Positions 35,418 to 45,174 of a stretch of DNA of 64,000 nucleotides are shown here, in pieces. Under the pieces are notes generated by a model that saw only the letters and a program-made list of their open reading frames with translations, made no database searches and was not told the origin of the DNA. The stretch is from assembly GCF_004339525.1 (NCBI RefSeq), contig NZ_SMGE01000001.1, positions 5,332,001 to 5,396,000 on the forward strand. The letters run 5' to 3'. Both the position numbers and the translations under genes were made by a program. Origin of the DNA: Flavobacterium sp. 90. GTDB taxonomy: Bacteria; Bacteroidota; Bacteroidia; Flavobacteriales; Flavobacteriaceae. Within the stretch, counting starts at the first letter, position 1. Each line of letters begins with the position of its first letter.

Positions 35418-37886
35418 ATGGAGAAAGTGATAGATAATGTTTTGCCAATTATGGACGTTCAGCATGACTGTATCTTGTCCAAACAGGGAGATGTAACAGT
35501 AGTTTTTAAAGCAGAACTTCCGGAGATTTTTACTTTATCGGATCAGGAATATGAGGCATTCCACCAGAGTTGGATAAAAGCGATTAAAATACTTCCTAAG
35601 TTTTGTGTATTCCATAAACAGGACTGGTTTTTGGAGAGCCAGTATAAAGCGAATTTTACAAGCGATGATAGCAGTTTTCTAACTAGAAGCAGTGAGCGAT
35701 TTTTTAATGAAAGACCATTTTTAGATCATTCCTGTTATATCATGATTACTAAAAAACCTGCAGGAAGAAAAAACTCGAGTTCTTTGTTTTCAAATTTGAT
35801 TAGGAGTTCAATAGCTCCTGAAGAAACAGTAAAAACTCAGTTGCTGCAGGATTTCATTGACAGTACAGGCCAGTTTAAGAGAATTATGGAAGACAGCGGT
35901 TTTGTAAAACTTACCCGCTTACCAAACGATAAGCTTAAAAGCCAAAGTAGAAGTATTGGACTTGTGGAGAAATATTGTTTTTTATCTGAAAATGAAAATT
36001 CATTTGTCTACAAGGATATTAAATTCAGTGAAGGACTGGAGGTAGGAGACAAGCACTGCCAATTGTTTACTTTGGGGGATGCGGCTGATCTTCCTGCCCT
36101 TTGCGGGTCAAGGATAAACTACGATAGATATTCCACCGATAAAACAAAATTCAGTGTAGGATTTGCTTCGACGCTAGGACAATTATTATCCTGCAATCAT
36201 ATATATAACCAGTATATCTTTATTGAAGACGCGCAGAAGATTATTCAGAAACTGGAAAGTAAAAGACTGCGCTTACAATCATTATCTGCTTACAGTAGGG
36301 AGAATCTAATAGCCAGAGATGCTACAAACGATTTTTTAAATGAGGCCATTTCTCAGCAGAGACTTCCGGTTAAAGCGCATTTTAATGTATTGGCTTGGAC
36401 TTCAGACCTTGAGGAATTAAAGGATATCAAGAACAAAGTTTCATCGGCGTTGGCTCAGATGGATACTGCTGCTAAGCAGGAAACTGTTGGAGCACCTCAA
36501 ATATATTGGGCAGGGATGCCGGGGAATGCAGCAGATTTTCCAATGAATGACACTTTTGATACGTTCACAGAACAGGCAGTATGTTTTTTAAATATGGAAA
36601 CAGGTTACAGATCCTCACTAAGCCCCATGGGAATTAGACTAGGGGATAGGCTGACAGGAAAACCTGTTCATGTAGATATCAGCGATGAGCCTGTGAAGAT
36701 GGGAATTTGTACCAATCGTAATAAATTCATACTGGGACCATCTGGAAGCGGAAAGTCCTTTTTTACTAATCATATGGTAAGAAGCTATTATGAGCAAGGG
36801 ACACATATTGTACTTGTAGATGTGGGGCACAGTTATAAAGGGCTATGTGATATGGTTGGAGGATACTATTTTACCTATGATGAAAAGAATCCCATCAGGT
36901 TTAATCCTTTTTACATCAGTGAAGGTGACAGTCTGGATACTGAGAAAAAAGAAAGTATTAAAACATTGCTTTTAGCACTTTGGAAAAAAGACGATGAAAC
37001 TTTTAATAGAAGCGAATATGTGGCGCTTTCAAATTCATTGCAGTTATACTACGAGAAACTCGAAATAAATAAAGATATTTTTCCTTGTTTCAATACATTT
37101 TACGAATTTTTAAAGGATGACTTTGTTCCCATATTGGAAAGTGATAAGGTCAAGGATAAAGATTTTGATGTTAATAATTTTCTCTATGTACTTCGACCAT
37201 ATTATAAGAATGGAGAGTTTGATTACCTGCTGAATGCTACGGAAAATCTGGAACTTTTAAAAGAACGTTTTATTGTTTTTGAACTAGATAACATCAAGGA
37301 TCACCCAATACTTTTCCCTGTTGTGACGATCATCATCATGGAAGTTTTTATCAGCAAAATGAGAAAGCTTAAAGGTATCCGCAAAATGATATTAATAGAA
37401 GAGGCCTGGAAAGCTATAGCCAGAGAAGGAATGGCCGAATATATCAAGTATTTGTTCAAGACCGTGAGGAAGTTCTTTGGAGAGGCAATTGTGGTAACCC
37501 AGGAAGTTGAAGATATTATCTCGTCACCAGTTGTAAAACAAGCTATAATCAATAACAGCGACTGTAAGATCCTGCTTGATCAAAGCAAATATCAAAATAA
37601 ATTTAATCAGATTCAGGAACTGCTGGGACTTACAGAAAAGGAAAAAGCTTTGGTACTATCGGTAAATAAGTCGAATGATCCAGATAAAAAGTATAAGGAA
37701 GTATTTATATCATTAGGAGGGATGCTATCCAAAGTGTATCGAACGGAAGTTTCGCTTGAGGAGTATCTGGCATATACTACAGAAGAAAGTGAGAAAGTAA
37801 AAGTGAACACATACGCCAAAAAGTATGACGGTGATATAAAGAAAGGTATTGCTGCTCTGGCATTTGATATTAGAAATGGAACTTAA
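35418..37886 (+). CDS. traG: Conjugation ATPase TraG (VirB4 family)
   Basis: This 822-residue cytoplasmic ATPase energises the type IV secretion channel. It has Walker A GPSGSGKSFF (near 442), a Walker B region MILIEEAWKAI (near 658) and the TVRKFFGEAIVVTQEVEDI and DQSKYQ segments typical of VirB4/TraG. I chose the ATG at 35418; a GTG at 35415 is adjacent. Length is normal for the family. This is the VirB4-type ATPase, not a coupling protein. Confidence 0.95.
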   Translation: MEKVIDNVLPIMDVQHDCILSKQGDVTVVFKAELPEIFTLSDQEYEAFHQSWIKAIKILPKFCVFHKQDWFLESQYKANFTSDDSSFLTRSSERFFNERPFLDHSCYIMITKKPAGRKNSSSLFSNLIRSSIAPEETVKTQLLQDFIDSTGQFKRIMEDSGFVKLTRLPNDKLKSQSRSIGLVEKYCFLSENENSFVYKDIKFSEGLEVGDKHCQLFTLGDAADLPALCGSRINYDRYSTDKTKFSVGFASTLGQLLSCNHIYNQYIFIEDAQKIIQKLESKRLRLQSLSAYSRENLIARDATNDFLNEAISQQRLPVKAHFNVLAWTSDLEELKDIKNKVSSALAQMDTAAKQETVGAPQIYWAGMPGNAADFPMNDTFDTFTEQAVCFLNMETGYRSSLSPMGIRLGDRLTGKPVHVDISDEPVKMGICTNRNKFILGPSGSGKSFFTNHMVRSYYEQGTHIVLVDVGHSYKGLCDMVGGYYFTYDEKNPIRFNPFYISEGDSLDTEKKESIKTLLLALWKKDDETFNRSEYVALSNSLQLYYEKLEINKDIFPCFNTFYEFLKDDFVPILESDKVKDKDFDVNNFLYVLRPYYKNGEFDYLLNATENLELLKERFIVFELDNIKDHPILFPVVTIIIMEVFISKMRKLKGIRKMILIEEAWKAIAREGMAEYIKYLFKTVRKFFGEAIVVTQEVEDIISSPVVKQAIINNSDCKILLDQSKYQNKFNQIQELLGLTEKEKALVLSVNKSNDPDKKYKEVFISLGGMLSKVYRTEVSLEEYLAYTTEESEKVKVNTYAKKYDGDIKKGIAALAFDIRNGT

Positions 37887-37899
37887 ATGAAAAGGAAAA

Positions 37900-38592
37900 A
37901 TGAAAACGAAAATGAAATTACTGACCTGTGTGATTTGCTTTTTACTCGTAAGCACACCTGTCAAACCAGCTGAAGCTACTACTGTTGCTATTCCAATATT
38001 AGAAATTGTAAAAGCGGTTACCAAAAAAGTAATTAAAGCTATTGATCTTGGAATTCAAAGACTCCAGAATAAAACAATCTGGCTTCAAAATGCGCAAAAA
38101 CAGGTTGAAAATGTGTTGTCAAAATTAAAGCTTGATGAGATTTCAGATTGGACAAAAAAACAGCGAGATCTCTATAAAGGTTATTACGATGAACTACAGA
38201 AAGTGAAATCCATTATAAGCTATTATCAGCGAATAAAAGAGATTACCAATAAGCAGAAAAAATTGATAGAGGAGTACGAAAGAGCTTGGAATTTGTTTAA
38301 GCAGGACAGCCATTTTAATGATGCTGAACTGGAATACATGGAAAAAGTTTACACTGGAATTTTGGAGGAGAGTATGAAAAACATTGATCAGATTTTCTCC
38401 ATCCTTGAATCTTTTACAACCCAGATGAGCGATTTGAAAAGGCTTGAAATCATAAACAATGCTGCTGACCAGATAGATGACAATTACGATGATCTGACGC
38501 TTTTTAACCAGCAGAATATTCTTCTGAGCCTGCAGAGAGCCAAAACGGCAAACGATGTAAACAAAGTCAAACAATTTTACGGAATTCCGTAA
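37900..38592 (+). CDS. TraI-like transfer protein, copy 1
   Basis: This 230-residue exported protein has a signal peptide (about 1-27, ending PAEA) and long helices. It ends with LSLQRAKTANDVNKVKQFYGIP. It resembles the DUF4141/TraI group of Bacteroidetes ICEs, possibly a VirB5-like component. Two related genes follow directly, all sharing the block ExxYMEKVY...MSDxxRLExI...LxLQRAKxxNDV. Confidence 0.75.
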   Translation: MKTKMKLLTCVICFLLVSTPVKPAEATTVAIPILEIVKAVTKKVIKAIDLGIQRLQNKTIWLQNAQKQVENVLSKLKLDEISDWTKKQRDLYKGYYDELQKVKSIISYYQRIKEITNKQKKLIEEYERAWNLFKQDSHFNDAELEYMEKVYTGILEESMKNIDQIFSILESFTTQMSDLKRLEIINNAADQIDDNYDDLTLFNQQNILLSLQRAKTANDVNKVKQFYGIP

Positions 38593-38606
38593 ACAATATA
38601 AAAAAA

Positions 38607-39221
38607 ATGAAAAAGATACTGTTAGTACTCTGTATTATAGGAGTGTGTTCCCAGGAACTGCAAGCTCAAGCCAAGCAGAGAAAGATGCTGCTATTGCAGA
38701 TAGCTGCACTGCAGACTTATATTGGCTATGCTAAAAAGGGATATACTGTTGTGAAAAATGGACTGAATTTTATTAGCGATGTAAAGAAGGGTGAGGTCAA
38801 TCTTCATGGTAATTATTTTACTTCTCTGAAGAAAGTGAATCCAAAAGTGAAAAATTATGTCAAAGTCGCCGAGATTATTTCCCTGCAGATTAAAATTATA
38901 AAAATTCATAAAAAAGCCTTTGAACTTCTGGGACATAATGATTTGTTTCATGGGGATGAACTCGATTATATAGAAAGAACTTTTGAAAAGCTGATTGATA
39001 ATTGCAATGAAACGTTGGATCAGCTCTTAGTTATTACAACTGATATCAAACTTGAAATGACAGATGATCAGAGAATAGAACGCATTGATGCCTTGCATAA
39101 AACGATGACAGACGATTATTGTTTCTGTGAAAATTTTAGCCGAGAAATAAAAGTGTTGTCATTGTCAAAAGCTAAAGAGAAAAATGATGTTAAACAGAGT
39201 CAGGTTTTACTTGGCTTATAA
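38607..39221 (+). CDS. TraI-like transfer protein, copy 2
   Basis: This 204-residue protein has a signal peptide (about 1-21) and the shared blocks ELDYIERTFEKL, MTDDQRIERIDAL and LSLSKAKEKNDV. It is a divergent tandem paralogue of its neighbours on both sides, with gaps of 14 and 11 bp. It is probably periplasmic and part of the transfer apparatus. Confidence 0.75.
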   Translation: MKKILLVLCIIGVCSQELQAQAKQRKMLLLQIAALQTYIGYAKKGYTVVKNGLNFISDVKKGEVNLHGNYFTSLKKVNPKVKNYVKVAEIISLQIKIIKIHKKAFELLGHNDLFHGDELDYIERTFEKLIDNCNETLDQLLVITTDIKLEMTDDQRIERIDALHKTMTDDYCFCENFSREIKVLSLSKAKEKNDVKQSQVLLGL

Positions 39222-39232
39222 AGTAATTAGCC

Positions 39233-39868
39233 ATGAAAAAGTTCGCATTAATTTTTGTATTGACTCTATTTTTATGTACCTCTTTTAAAACACAGGCACA
39301 GTCTCAGGAAATTCAGCAGCTCATTTTAAATATCGAAAAACTTTCTCAGTTTAAGAAGATTTTGAGTGATATGAAAAAAGGCTATGAAATTTTAAACGGT
39401 GGTTATAAAACGGTTAAAGATTTGTCCCAGGGGAATTTTTCTCTTCATAAAACTTTTCTTGATGCGCTGATGGAGGTTAGTCCGGTGGTTAAGAATTACA
39501 AAAGAGTCGGAGATATTGTAAACTACCAGCTGCTACTTATAAAGGAAAGTAAAAAGGCTGTTAACCGTTTTAATAAAAGCGGAAGTTTTACAGCTCAGGA
39601 AATTAACTATTTTGAAAAAATATATTCCAATCTGTCAAAACAGAGCCTCAGAAATCTTGATGAGCTCACGACAATAGTTACAGCTGACAAACTAAGAATG
39701 TCAGACGATGAAAGATTGGAGGCTATTGATAAAATATACCTCGACATGCAGGAGAAAGTACTATTTCTAAAAGCTTTCAATTCTTCTTCGAACGTCTTGG
39801 CACTGCAGCGTACTAAGGAAAAAAATGATGCAATTATAGTGCGTGATAACTACGATCTAAAAAACTAA
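39233..39868 (+). CDS. TraI-like transfer protein, copy 3
   Basis: This 211-residue protein has a signal peptide (about 1-22, ending QAQ) and the blocks EINYFEKIYSNL, MSDDERLEAIDKI and LALQRTKEKNDA. It is closer to copy 2 than to copy 1 by eye, including the GYK/GYEIL-type segment near residue 45. traJ follows after 11 bp. Confidence 0.75.
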   Translation: MKKFALIFVLTLFLCTSFKTQAQSQEIQQLILNIEKLSQFKKILSDMKKGYEILNGGYKTVKDLSQGNFSLHKTFLDALMEVSPVVKNYKRVGDIVNYQLLLIKESKKAVNRFNKSGSFTAQEINYFEKIYSNLSKQSLRNLDELTTIVTADKLRMSDDERLEAIDKIYLDMQEKVLFLKAFNSSSNVLALQRTKEKNDAIIVRDNYDLKN

Positions 39869-39879
39869 TTCTTGTCCAT

Positions 39880-41079
39880 ATGAAAAATGTAAATAAGATG
39901 GCTGCTTTTGCAGCTGTGGCAATACTTATGCCTTTTTCAATTCAGGCTCAGGGTATTGGAGGTGAGATAGGAAGCCTTCATGGCGTGTTGGAAAAACTTT
40001 ATGATGAGATGATGCCTTTGTGCAGTAATCTAATAGGTGTCGGGCAAGGCATAGCCGGATTTGCAACGATTTGGTATATAGCCTCAAGGGTCTGGCGCCA
40101 TATTGCTAATGCGGAACCGATTGATTTCTATCCGCTTTTCAGACCCTTTGTGATTGGATTCTGTATCATGATTTTTCCATCAGTGCTTTATTTGATCAAT
40201 GGAGTTATGAAACCAACAGTTACAGCTACAGGTGCTATGGTGGAGGGATCCAACAAAGCAATAGAGGTACTTCTAAAAGAGAAAGAAAAAGCAGTGAAAG
40301 AAAGCGATCCATGGAAAATGTATGTTGGTGTTTTGGGAACGGGTGACCGCGATAGATGGTACAAATATACGCACAGTGATTCGAACCCCGCAGATGAAGG
40401 TATGTTGGAAGGAATCGGCAATGATGTAAAGTTTGCAATGGAAAAGGCTTCGTATAGTTTTAGAAATTCTGTCAAGGAATGGGTGAGTGAAGTTCTGAGA
40501 ATTCTTTTCGAGGCCTCTTCATTGTGTATTGATACGCTACGGACTTTCCAACTGGTAGTGCTGTCTATTTTAGGTCCGCTCGTTTTTGGAATTGCAGTAT
40601 TTGACGGATTCCAGCATACGCTGACCGTGTGGTTGGCAAGATATATCAATATCTATTTATGGCTTCCGGTTGCCAATATTTTTGGAAGTATTATTGGTAA
40701 AATTCAAGAACAGATGCTCAAATTGGATATATCTCAAATCAATACATCGGGAGACACTTTTTTCAGCAGGACTGATATGGGCTACCTCATTTTTATGATC
40801 ATAGGTATTGTCGGATATTTTACCGTACCCTCTGTAGCGAATTACATTGTACATGCTGGTGGTGGAGGAGCCCTTGGACAGAAAGTGACTAGTATTTTTG
40901 GAAATACTACTTCTTCATTAATTACAAGAACATCGAGTGGAGTGGGAATGGTGATGGATTCTATGGGAAATGCTTCAGGGAAAATGTCACAAAGTATGTC
41001 CTCTTCTTCTGCATCATCACCCTATTTCGAAGAGAAGGGGAACTATATGAGCGACAAACTCAAGGGGAATTCTAAATAA
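39880..41079 (+). CDS. traJ: Conjugative transfer protein TraJ
   Basis: This 399-residue inner-membrane protein has a signal-like start and several membrane segments (about 48-68, 84-108, 205-240, 255-280 and 300-325). The motif PLCSNLIGVGQGIAGFATIWYI and the Ser/Gly-rich tail are typical of TraJ, the VirB6-like channel component. It follows the three TraI-like genes in the same operon. Confidence 0.9.
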   Translation: MKNVNKMAAFAAVAILMPFSIQAQGIGGEIGSLHGVLEKLYDEMMPLCSNLIGVGQGIAGFATIWYIASRVWRHIANAEPIDFYPLFRPFVIGFCIMIFPSVLYLINGVMKPTVTATGAMVEGSNKAIEVLLKEKEKAVKESDPWKMYVGVLGTGDRDRWYKYTHSDSNPADEGMLEGIGNDVKFAMEKASYSFRNSVKEWVSEVLRILFEASSLCIDTLRTFQLVVLSILGPLVFGIAVFDGFQHTLTVWLARYINIYLWLPVANIFGSIIGKIQEQMLKLDISQINTSGDTFFSRTDMGYLIFMIIGIVGYFTVPSVANYIVHAGGGGALGQKVTSIFGNTTSSLITRTSSGVGMVMDSMGNASGKMSQSMSSSSASSPYFEEKGNYMSDKLKGNSK

Positions 41080-41097
41080 TTTAAATCACAAGTGATC

Positions 41098-41718
41098 ATG
41101 TTTTCCAAAATGAAAAATATAGACACAGCGTTTCGCTATGTTAGGAGATTTACTATGCTTGTAATTGTCGGCTGTATTATTATCTGCTGTTACACACTTT
41201 ACAAAAGCTTTACGGCAGTTACTCTGATGCAGGACAGGGTTTACATTTTAGTAAATGGTAAAGCCTTAGAAGCCTATTCCTCAGATAGAAAAGATAATGT
41301 ACCTGTTGAAGCAAAGGATCATGTGAAAACATTTCACCAATTTTTTTTCACCCTTGACCCTGATGATAAAGTTATTAAGACCAATGTGACCAAGGCGCTT
41401 TATCTGGCGGATGATACGGCGAAAAGAGTGTATGATGATCTAAAAGAGAATGGCTATTACTCAGGTATTATCTCTGGGAATATCAGTCAGACCATTTCAA
41501 TTGACAGTATCAATATTGATACTAATATATATCCCTATCATTTTAAATGCTATGCGAAGCAAAATATCATAAGAACCACCAGTATTTTAAATCGAAACCT
41601 AATTACTGAAGGTTTTCTGAGAAATGTATCAAGAAGTGATAATAACCCACATGGGTTTTTAATAGAACGGTGGAATACTATTGAAAATAAGGATTTGGGA
41701 GTTGAAAACAGGAAATGA
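41098..41718 (+). CDS. traK: Conjugative transfer protein TraK
   Basis: This 206-residue protein has one N-terminal membrane segment (about 18-40) and a periplasmic domain with HQFFFTLDPDDKVIKTNVTKALYL, typical of TraK, the VirB8-like assembly factor. The ATG at 41098 is preferred to a GTG at 41092. Its stop overlaps the traL start by four bases. Confidence 0.9.
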   Translation: MFSKMKNIDTAFRYVRRFTMLVIVGCIIICCYTLYKSFTAVTLMQDRVYILVNGKALEAYSSDRKDNVPVEAKDHVKTFHQFFFTLDPDDKVIKTNVTKALYLADDTAKRVYDDLKENGYYSGIISGNISQTISIDSINIDTNIYPYHFKCYAKQNIIRTTSILNRNLITEGFLRNVSRSDNNPHGFLIERWNTIENKDLGVENRK

Positions 41719-42167
41719 TGAAGCTATTTAAAAAAAATAAAGAGATTCGAATAAATCCGAAGTATTATCTGTTGATACAGGATAAGTGGGTAAAAAAAAT
41801 GAACACTTTAACTTCAGATTTGTCAAAGCAAAGTCTTCTCATTTATCTGATACTATTTGTAATTATAACCGGAAGTATCAGCATTTATAACATATACAGA
41901 GGTCTTTATTGTAAAGACTATAAGCAGACAGATATTGGAATTAGAATTAATTCAGAACATTTAATTGTAGCAAAACCTTCACTAAACATAACAGTGTTAC
42001 CAAAAATAGAATTTGAAAACATTTCCAACTTTAGTTTGTTTATAGACAGTCTTAAACACACGAAGGAAGGAAAGAAAATCTATGACAGCATCACGAATTG
42101 CAGGCCGGGTCTTTTGGATAGTATAGTATTTATTAAAAATTATTATAAAACGAATTTTAAAAAATAA
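41715..42167 (+). CDS. traL: TraL-position small membrane protein
   Basis: This 150-residue protein has a basic N-terminus, one membrane segment (about 45-65) and a short periplasmic domain. Sequence identity to TraL is not obvious, but the position between traK and traM and the topology fit TraL of Bacteroidetes elements. Confidence 0.65.
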   Translation: MMKLFKKNKEIRINPKYYLLIQDKWVKKMNTLTSDLSKQSLLIYLILFVIITGSISIYNIYRGLYCKDYKQTDIGIRINSEHLIVAKPSLNITVLPKIEFENISNFSLFIDSLKHTKEGKKIYDSITNCRPGLLDSIVFIKNYYKTNFKK

Positions 42168-42171
42168 ACAC

Positions 42172-43464
42172 ATGGAAAAGAAAAAAATGACAATCAAAGA
42201 ACTTAAGCAGCGTAGAATGCTACTGGTTCTTCCAATCTTAACGCTCCCATTTATAACAATATTGTTTTGGACATTGGGAGGAGGTAAAGACACTACGAAT
42301 GTTAATATTAAAGAGGATAAAAGAGGTTTTAATATCGTTCTTCCTGATCCTAAATTTAAGGAAGATTCGACGCTGGATAAAATGAGCTATTATGATCAGG
42401 CAGCAATTGATTCTCTAAAACTGCAGGAGCAAATCAAAAAAGATCCAAATTACTCAATTACTGGATTTTCTCATGATTCTCTTTTGGTTTCAAACGAATT
42501 AGAAATAGATCCTGTAATGCTTAAAAAAGGAAAAACGGCTTTAAATACAAGTTCTTTTAGAGGAGAGACTGAACAGAAAATGTATCAAAAATTAGAAGCG
42601 CTTCAAAAGGCAATTGCTGAGCCCCCAAAATCTATAGACCCCGACCAAGACATGAGAGAATTTGAATATAAAAATTCTAGAGGTACTGCATCGGAAGAGA
42701 TGAAAAATTTAGAGCAGATGATGTCTGCTATGAATGCACCTTCAGAGCCGGATCCCGAACTCAAACAGCTGGGAGGAATGCTGGAGAATATTCTGGACAT
42801 TCAACATCCTGAGCGTGTACAGGAAAGATTAAGACAAACCTCAAAAAGTCAAAAGGGAAAAGTATTTGCTGTCAATAAAAAGGTGGAGGACAAGCATATT
42901 AGCTCACTGCAGGGGACAGGTATAAATCAGCCAGGGACAGCAATAGCTAATTCTTTTTATTCTTTAGATGAAACCGCTGTAAATGATGAGATTCAAAATG
43001 CATTGGAAGCAGTGGTTCATGAAACGCAGTCTATTATAAATGGCTCCATAGTAAAACTCAGATTAACGAGTGATGTTTTTATTAATGGGATTATGATTCC
43101 GAGAAACAGTTTTGTTTTTGGAATTGCCTCTTTAAAAGGAGAGCGACTGGAAGTTAAGATCAGCACTATAAAATTTAAGAATTCGATTTTTCCTGTTGAA
43201 CTTTCTGTTTACGATATGGATGGCATAGATGGCATTTATATTCCGGGAGCTATAAACAGAGATGTTGCAAAAGCTTCAGCAGATCGTTCCATGCAGAGCA
43301 TTGGTATTGAAGGCCTAAATGATTCATGGGGAGCACAGGCGGCAACAATGGGTGTTGAAGCTGCTAAAACCCTTTTAAGTAAAAAGGTAAAATTAATTAA
43401 GGTGGTTATAAAAGCAGGTTATCAGGTGCTGCTCTATGATGAGAAAGAAAAAAATGCCAAATAA
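42172..43464 (+). CDS. traM: Conjugative transfer protein TraM
   Basis: This 430-residue protein has one membrane segment (about 18-36), a long flexible linker and a C-terminal domain with LRLTSDVFINGIMIPRNSFV and KSS-type strands, as in TraM, the VirB10-like scaffold that spans the envelope. It lies 4 bp after traL. Confidence 0.9.
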   Translation: MEKKKMTIKELKQRRMLLVLPILTLPFITILFWTLGGGKDTTNVNIKEDKRGFNIVLPDPKFKEDSTLDKMSYYDQAAIDSLKLQEQIKKDPNYSITGFSHDSLLVSNELEIDPVMLKKGKTALNTSSFRGETEQKMYQKLEALQKAIAEPPKSIDPDQDMREFEYKNSRGTASEEMKNLEQMMSAMNAPSEPDPELKQLGGMLENILDIQHPERVQERLRQTSKSQKGKVFAVNKKVEDKHISSLQGTGINQPGTAIANSFYSLDETAVNDEIQNALEAVVHETQSIINGSIVKLRLTSDVFINGIMIPRNSFVFGIASLKGERLEVKISTIKFKNSIFPVELSVYDMDGIDGIYIPGAINRDVAKASADRSMQSIGIEGLNDSWGAQAATMGVEAAKTLLSKKVKLIKVVIKAGYQVLLYDEKEKNAK

Positions 43465-43486
43465 CAAACAATTAAATATTCGAAAG

Positions 43487-44317
43487 ATGAAAAATATTAA
43501 ATCATGGTTTACCATTGGAATTTTGATCATTAGTATTGCAGGTTCTGCTCAGGAGAACCAAATTATTAAAGATAATAATGTACAGTTAAGTTACTCTAAA
43601 ACTACAAGCATTCTATTTCCTTATGCTGTCAAAAGTGTAGATCGCGGAAGTCAAGATGTTTTGGTTCAAAAAGCAAAGGGTGTAGAAAATATTTTGCTAT
43701 TAAAGGCGGGCAGACAAAACTTTGCGCAGACTAACCTGACAGTTATTACTGCCGATGGAAAGTTGTACGGCTTCGTTTTGAATTTTGATGAGCAGTGTCC
43801 CACTTTGAATTTAACGGCAGAACTCAGTCCCAATTCTGATAAAGATGTGCTTTTTTCTTCGGAGAATGAGAACCTGAAAGAAGTGCAACAGTATTCCCAA
43901 TTGGCCTTGTCAAAGAAGAAAAAGGTGTCTGGACTCGTTACAAGCAAATTTTCTATACAGCTCAGGTTAAACGGGATATTCATACATCAGGACGTGATAT
44001 ATTTCAGGGTACTGCTGGGCAATAATTCCCGAATTAATTATGATATAGACCAGCTTCGTTTTTTCATTAGGGATCAAAAGAAATCCAAACGTACAGCTTC
44101 TCAGGAACTGGAAATACTGCCGATTTATGCAACTTCTAATATTTCTAAAATTTCGGATCATTCGCAGTTAACTCTTGTTTTTGCAATACCGAAATTCACT
44201 ATTCCAGAAAAGAAACTTTTTACACTGCAGTTAATCGAGAAAAACGGTGGAAGACATGTTGAATTAAATGTAAAAAACAGTGATCTGATTAATTTGGAAA
44301 TACTGTCAAACTTATAA
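43487..44317 (+). CDS. traN: Conjugative transfer protein TraN
   Basis: The ATG at 43487 gives a 276-residue protein with a clean signal peptide (MKNIKSWFTIGILIISIAGS, then AQ). A longer reading from 43436 would overlap traM and spoil the signal peptide. Segments SYSKTTSILFPYAVKSVDRGS and a C-terminal LVFAIPKFTIPEKKLF fit TraN, the VirB9-like outer-membrane complex protein. It is the last recognisable tra gene; traO, traP and traQ are not seen. Confidence 0.88.
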   Translation: MKNIKSWFTIGILIISIAGSAQENQIIKDNNVQLSYSKTTSILFPYAVKSVDRGSQDVLVQKAKGVENILLLKAGRQNFAQTNLTVITADGKLYGFVLNFDEQCPTLNLTAELSPNSDKDVLFSSENENLKEVQQYSQLALSKKKKVSGLVTSKFSIQLRLNGIFIHQDVIYFRVLLGNNSRINYDIDQLRFFIRDQKKSKRTASQELEILPIYATSNISKISDHSQLTLVFAIPKFTIPEKKLFTLQLIEKNGGRHVELNVKNSDLINLEILSNL

Positions 44318-44344
44318 TCTAATACTAATTTAAAATTAAAGATC

Positions 44345-45145
44345 ATGAACGAGAAAAATGTAGAATACTTGAAAGATCAGTTAAAATATACTGGATTTGG
44401 CGATGCAATGGAAAATGCACTAGTAGAGAATATCCAAAAAGGAAGCCCTGAATTTAAATTGGACCATGAAACCAAATATGGAACTGATACTGTTTTAACT
44501 TCATTAAATTTCAAGAAGTCAGAGCAAAGTGATATGTACTTTTTTAATTCCTATGATATGGATATACAAAAGGAAGGAAAGCCAGTTGAATTTTCGCAGA
44601 CATTTTATATTAATAGGGATAATAATATAACAGCGAAGGAAGCTTATAACTTAATGGAGGGGAGAGCAGTTAATAAGGACCTTAAAAATAAAGAAGGAGA
44701 AGTATACAACGCTTGGGTCAAAATAAATTTTACAGAATCGGACGATAAAGGAAATTTCAAACTCAATCATTACCATCAAAACTATGGATATAATCTAGAG
44801 GTAAGCCTAGCCAAACATCCCATTAAAGAACTGCAAAATACTGAATACAAAGAGAACTTACTGGCTTCTCTCAAAAAGGGTAATGTACAGTCGGTTACTT
44901 TCGTTGTTAACGGAGCTGAAAAAAAGCAATTTGTAGAAGCTAATCCTCATTTTAAAACTATCAATGTTTATGATGTAAACATGCAGAGAATTAACACCCG
45001 CGAGAGTAACAATGAGAAACAAAGCCAGTCTGAAGGTAAATCTTCTCAGAAAGATGTGAAGCAGAAGCAGGATAATGATAGCGAGCCTTCTCAAACTGAG
45101 GATAAGACTAAAACAAAAAAAAAGAAACAATCTAATCCTTTATAA
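44345..45145 (+). CDS. ICE-associated hypothetical protein, DUF3945-like
   Basis: This 266-residue soluble protein has no signal peptide. It has a middle domain with YNLMEGRAVNKDL and a later block FVEANPHFKTINVYD, then a very charged, disordered tail from about 222. Similar blocks are common in ICE proteins described as DUF3945; I assign this only tentatively. The next gene is a clear paralogue. Confidence 0.65.
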   Translation: MNEKNVEYLKDQLKYTGFGDAMENALVENIQKGSPEFKLDHETKYGTDTVLTSLNFKKSEQSDMYFFNSYDMDIQKEGKPVEFSQTFYINRDNNITAKEAYNLMEGRAVNKDLKNKEGEVYNAWVKINFTESDDKGNFKLNHYHQNYGYNLEVSLAKHPIKELQNTEYKENLLASLKKGNVQSVTFVVNGAEKKQFVEANPHFKTINVYDVNMQRINTRESNNEKQSQSEGKSSQKDVKQKQDNDSEPSQTEDKTKTKKKKQSNPL

Positions 45146-45174
45146 TCAGATTAAAAATATTTAAATTTTGAACC

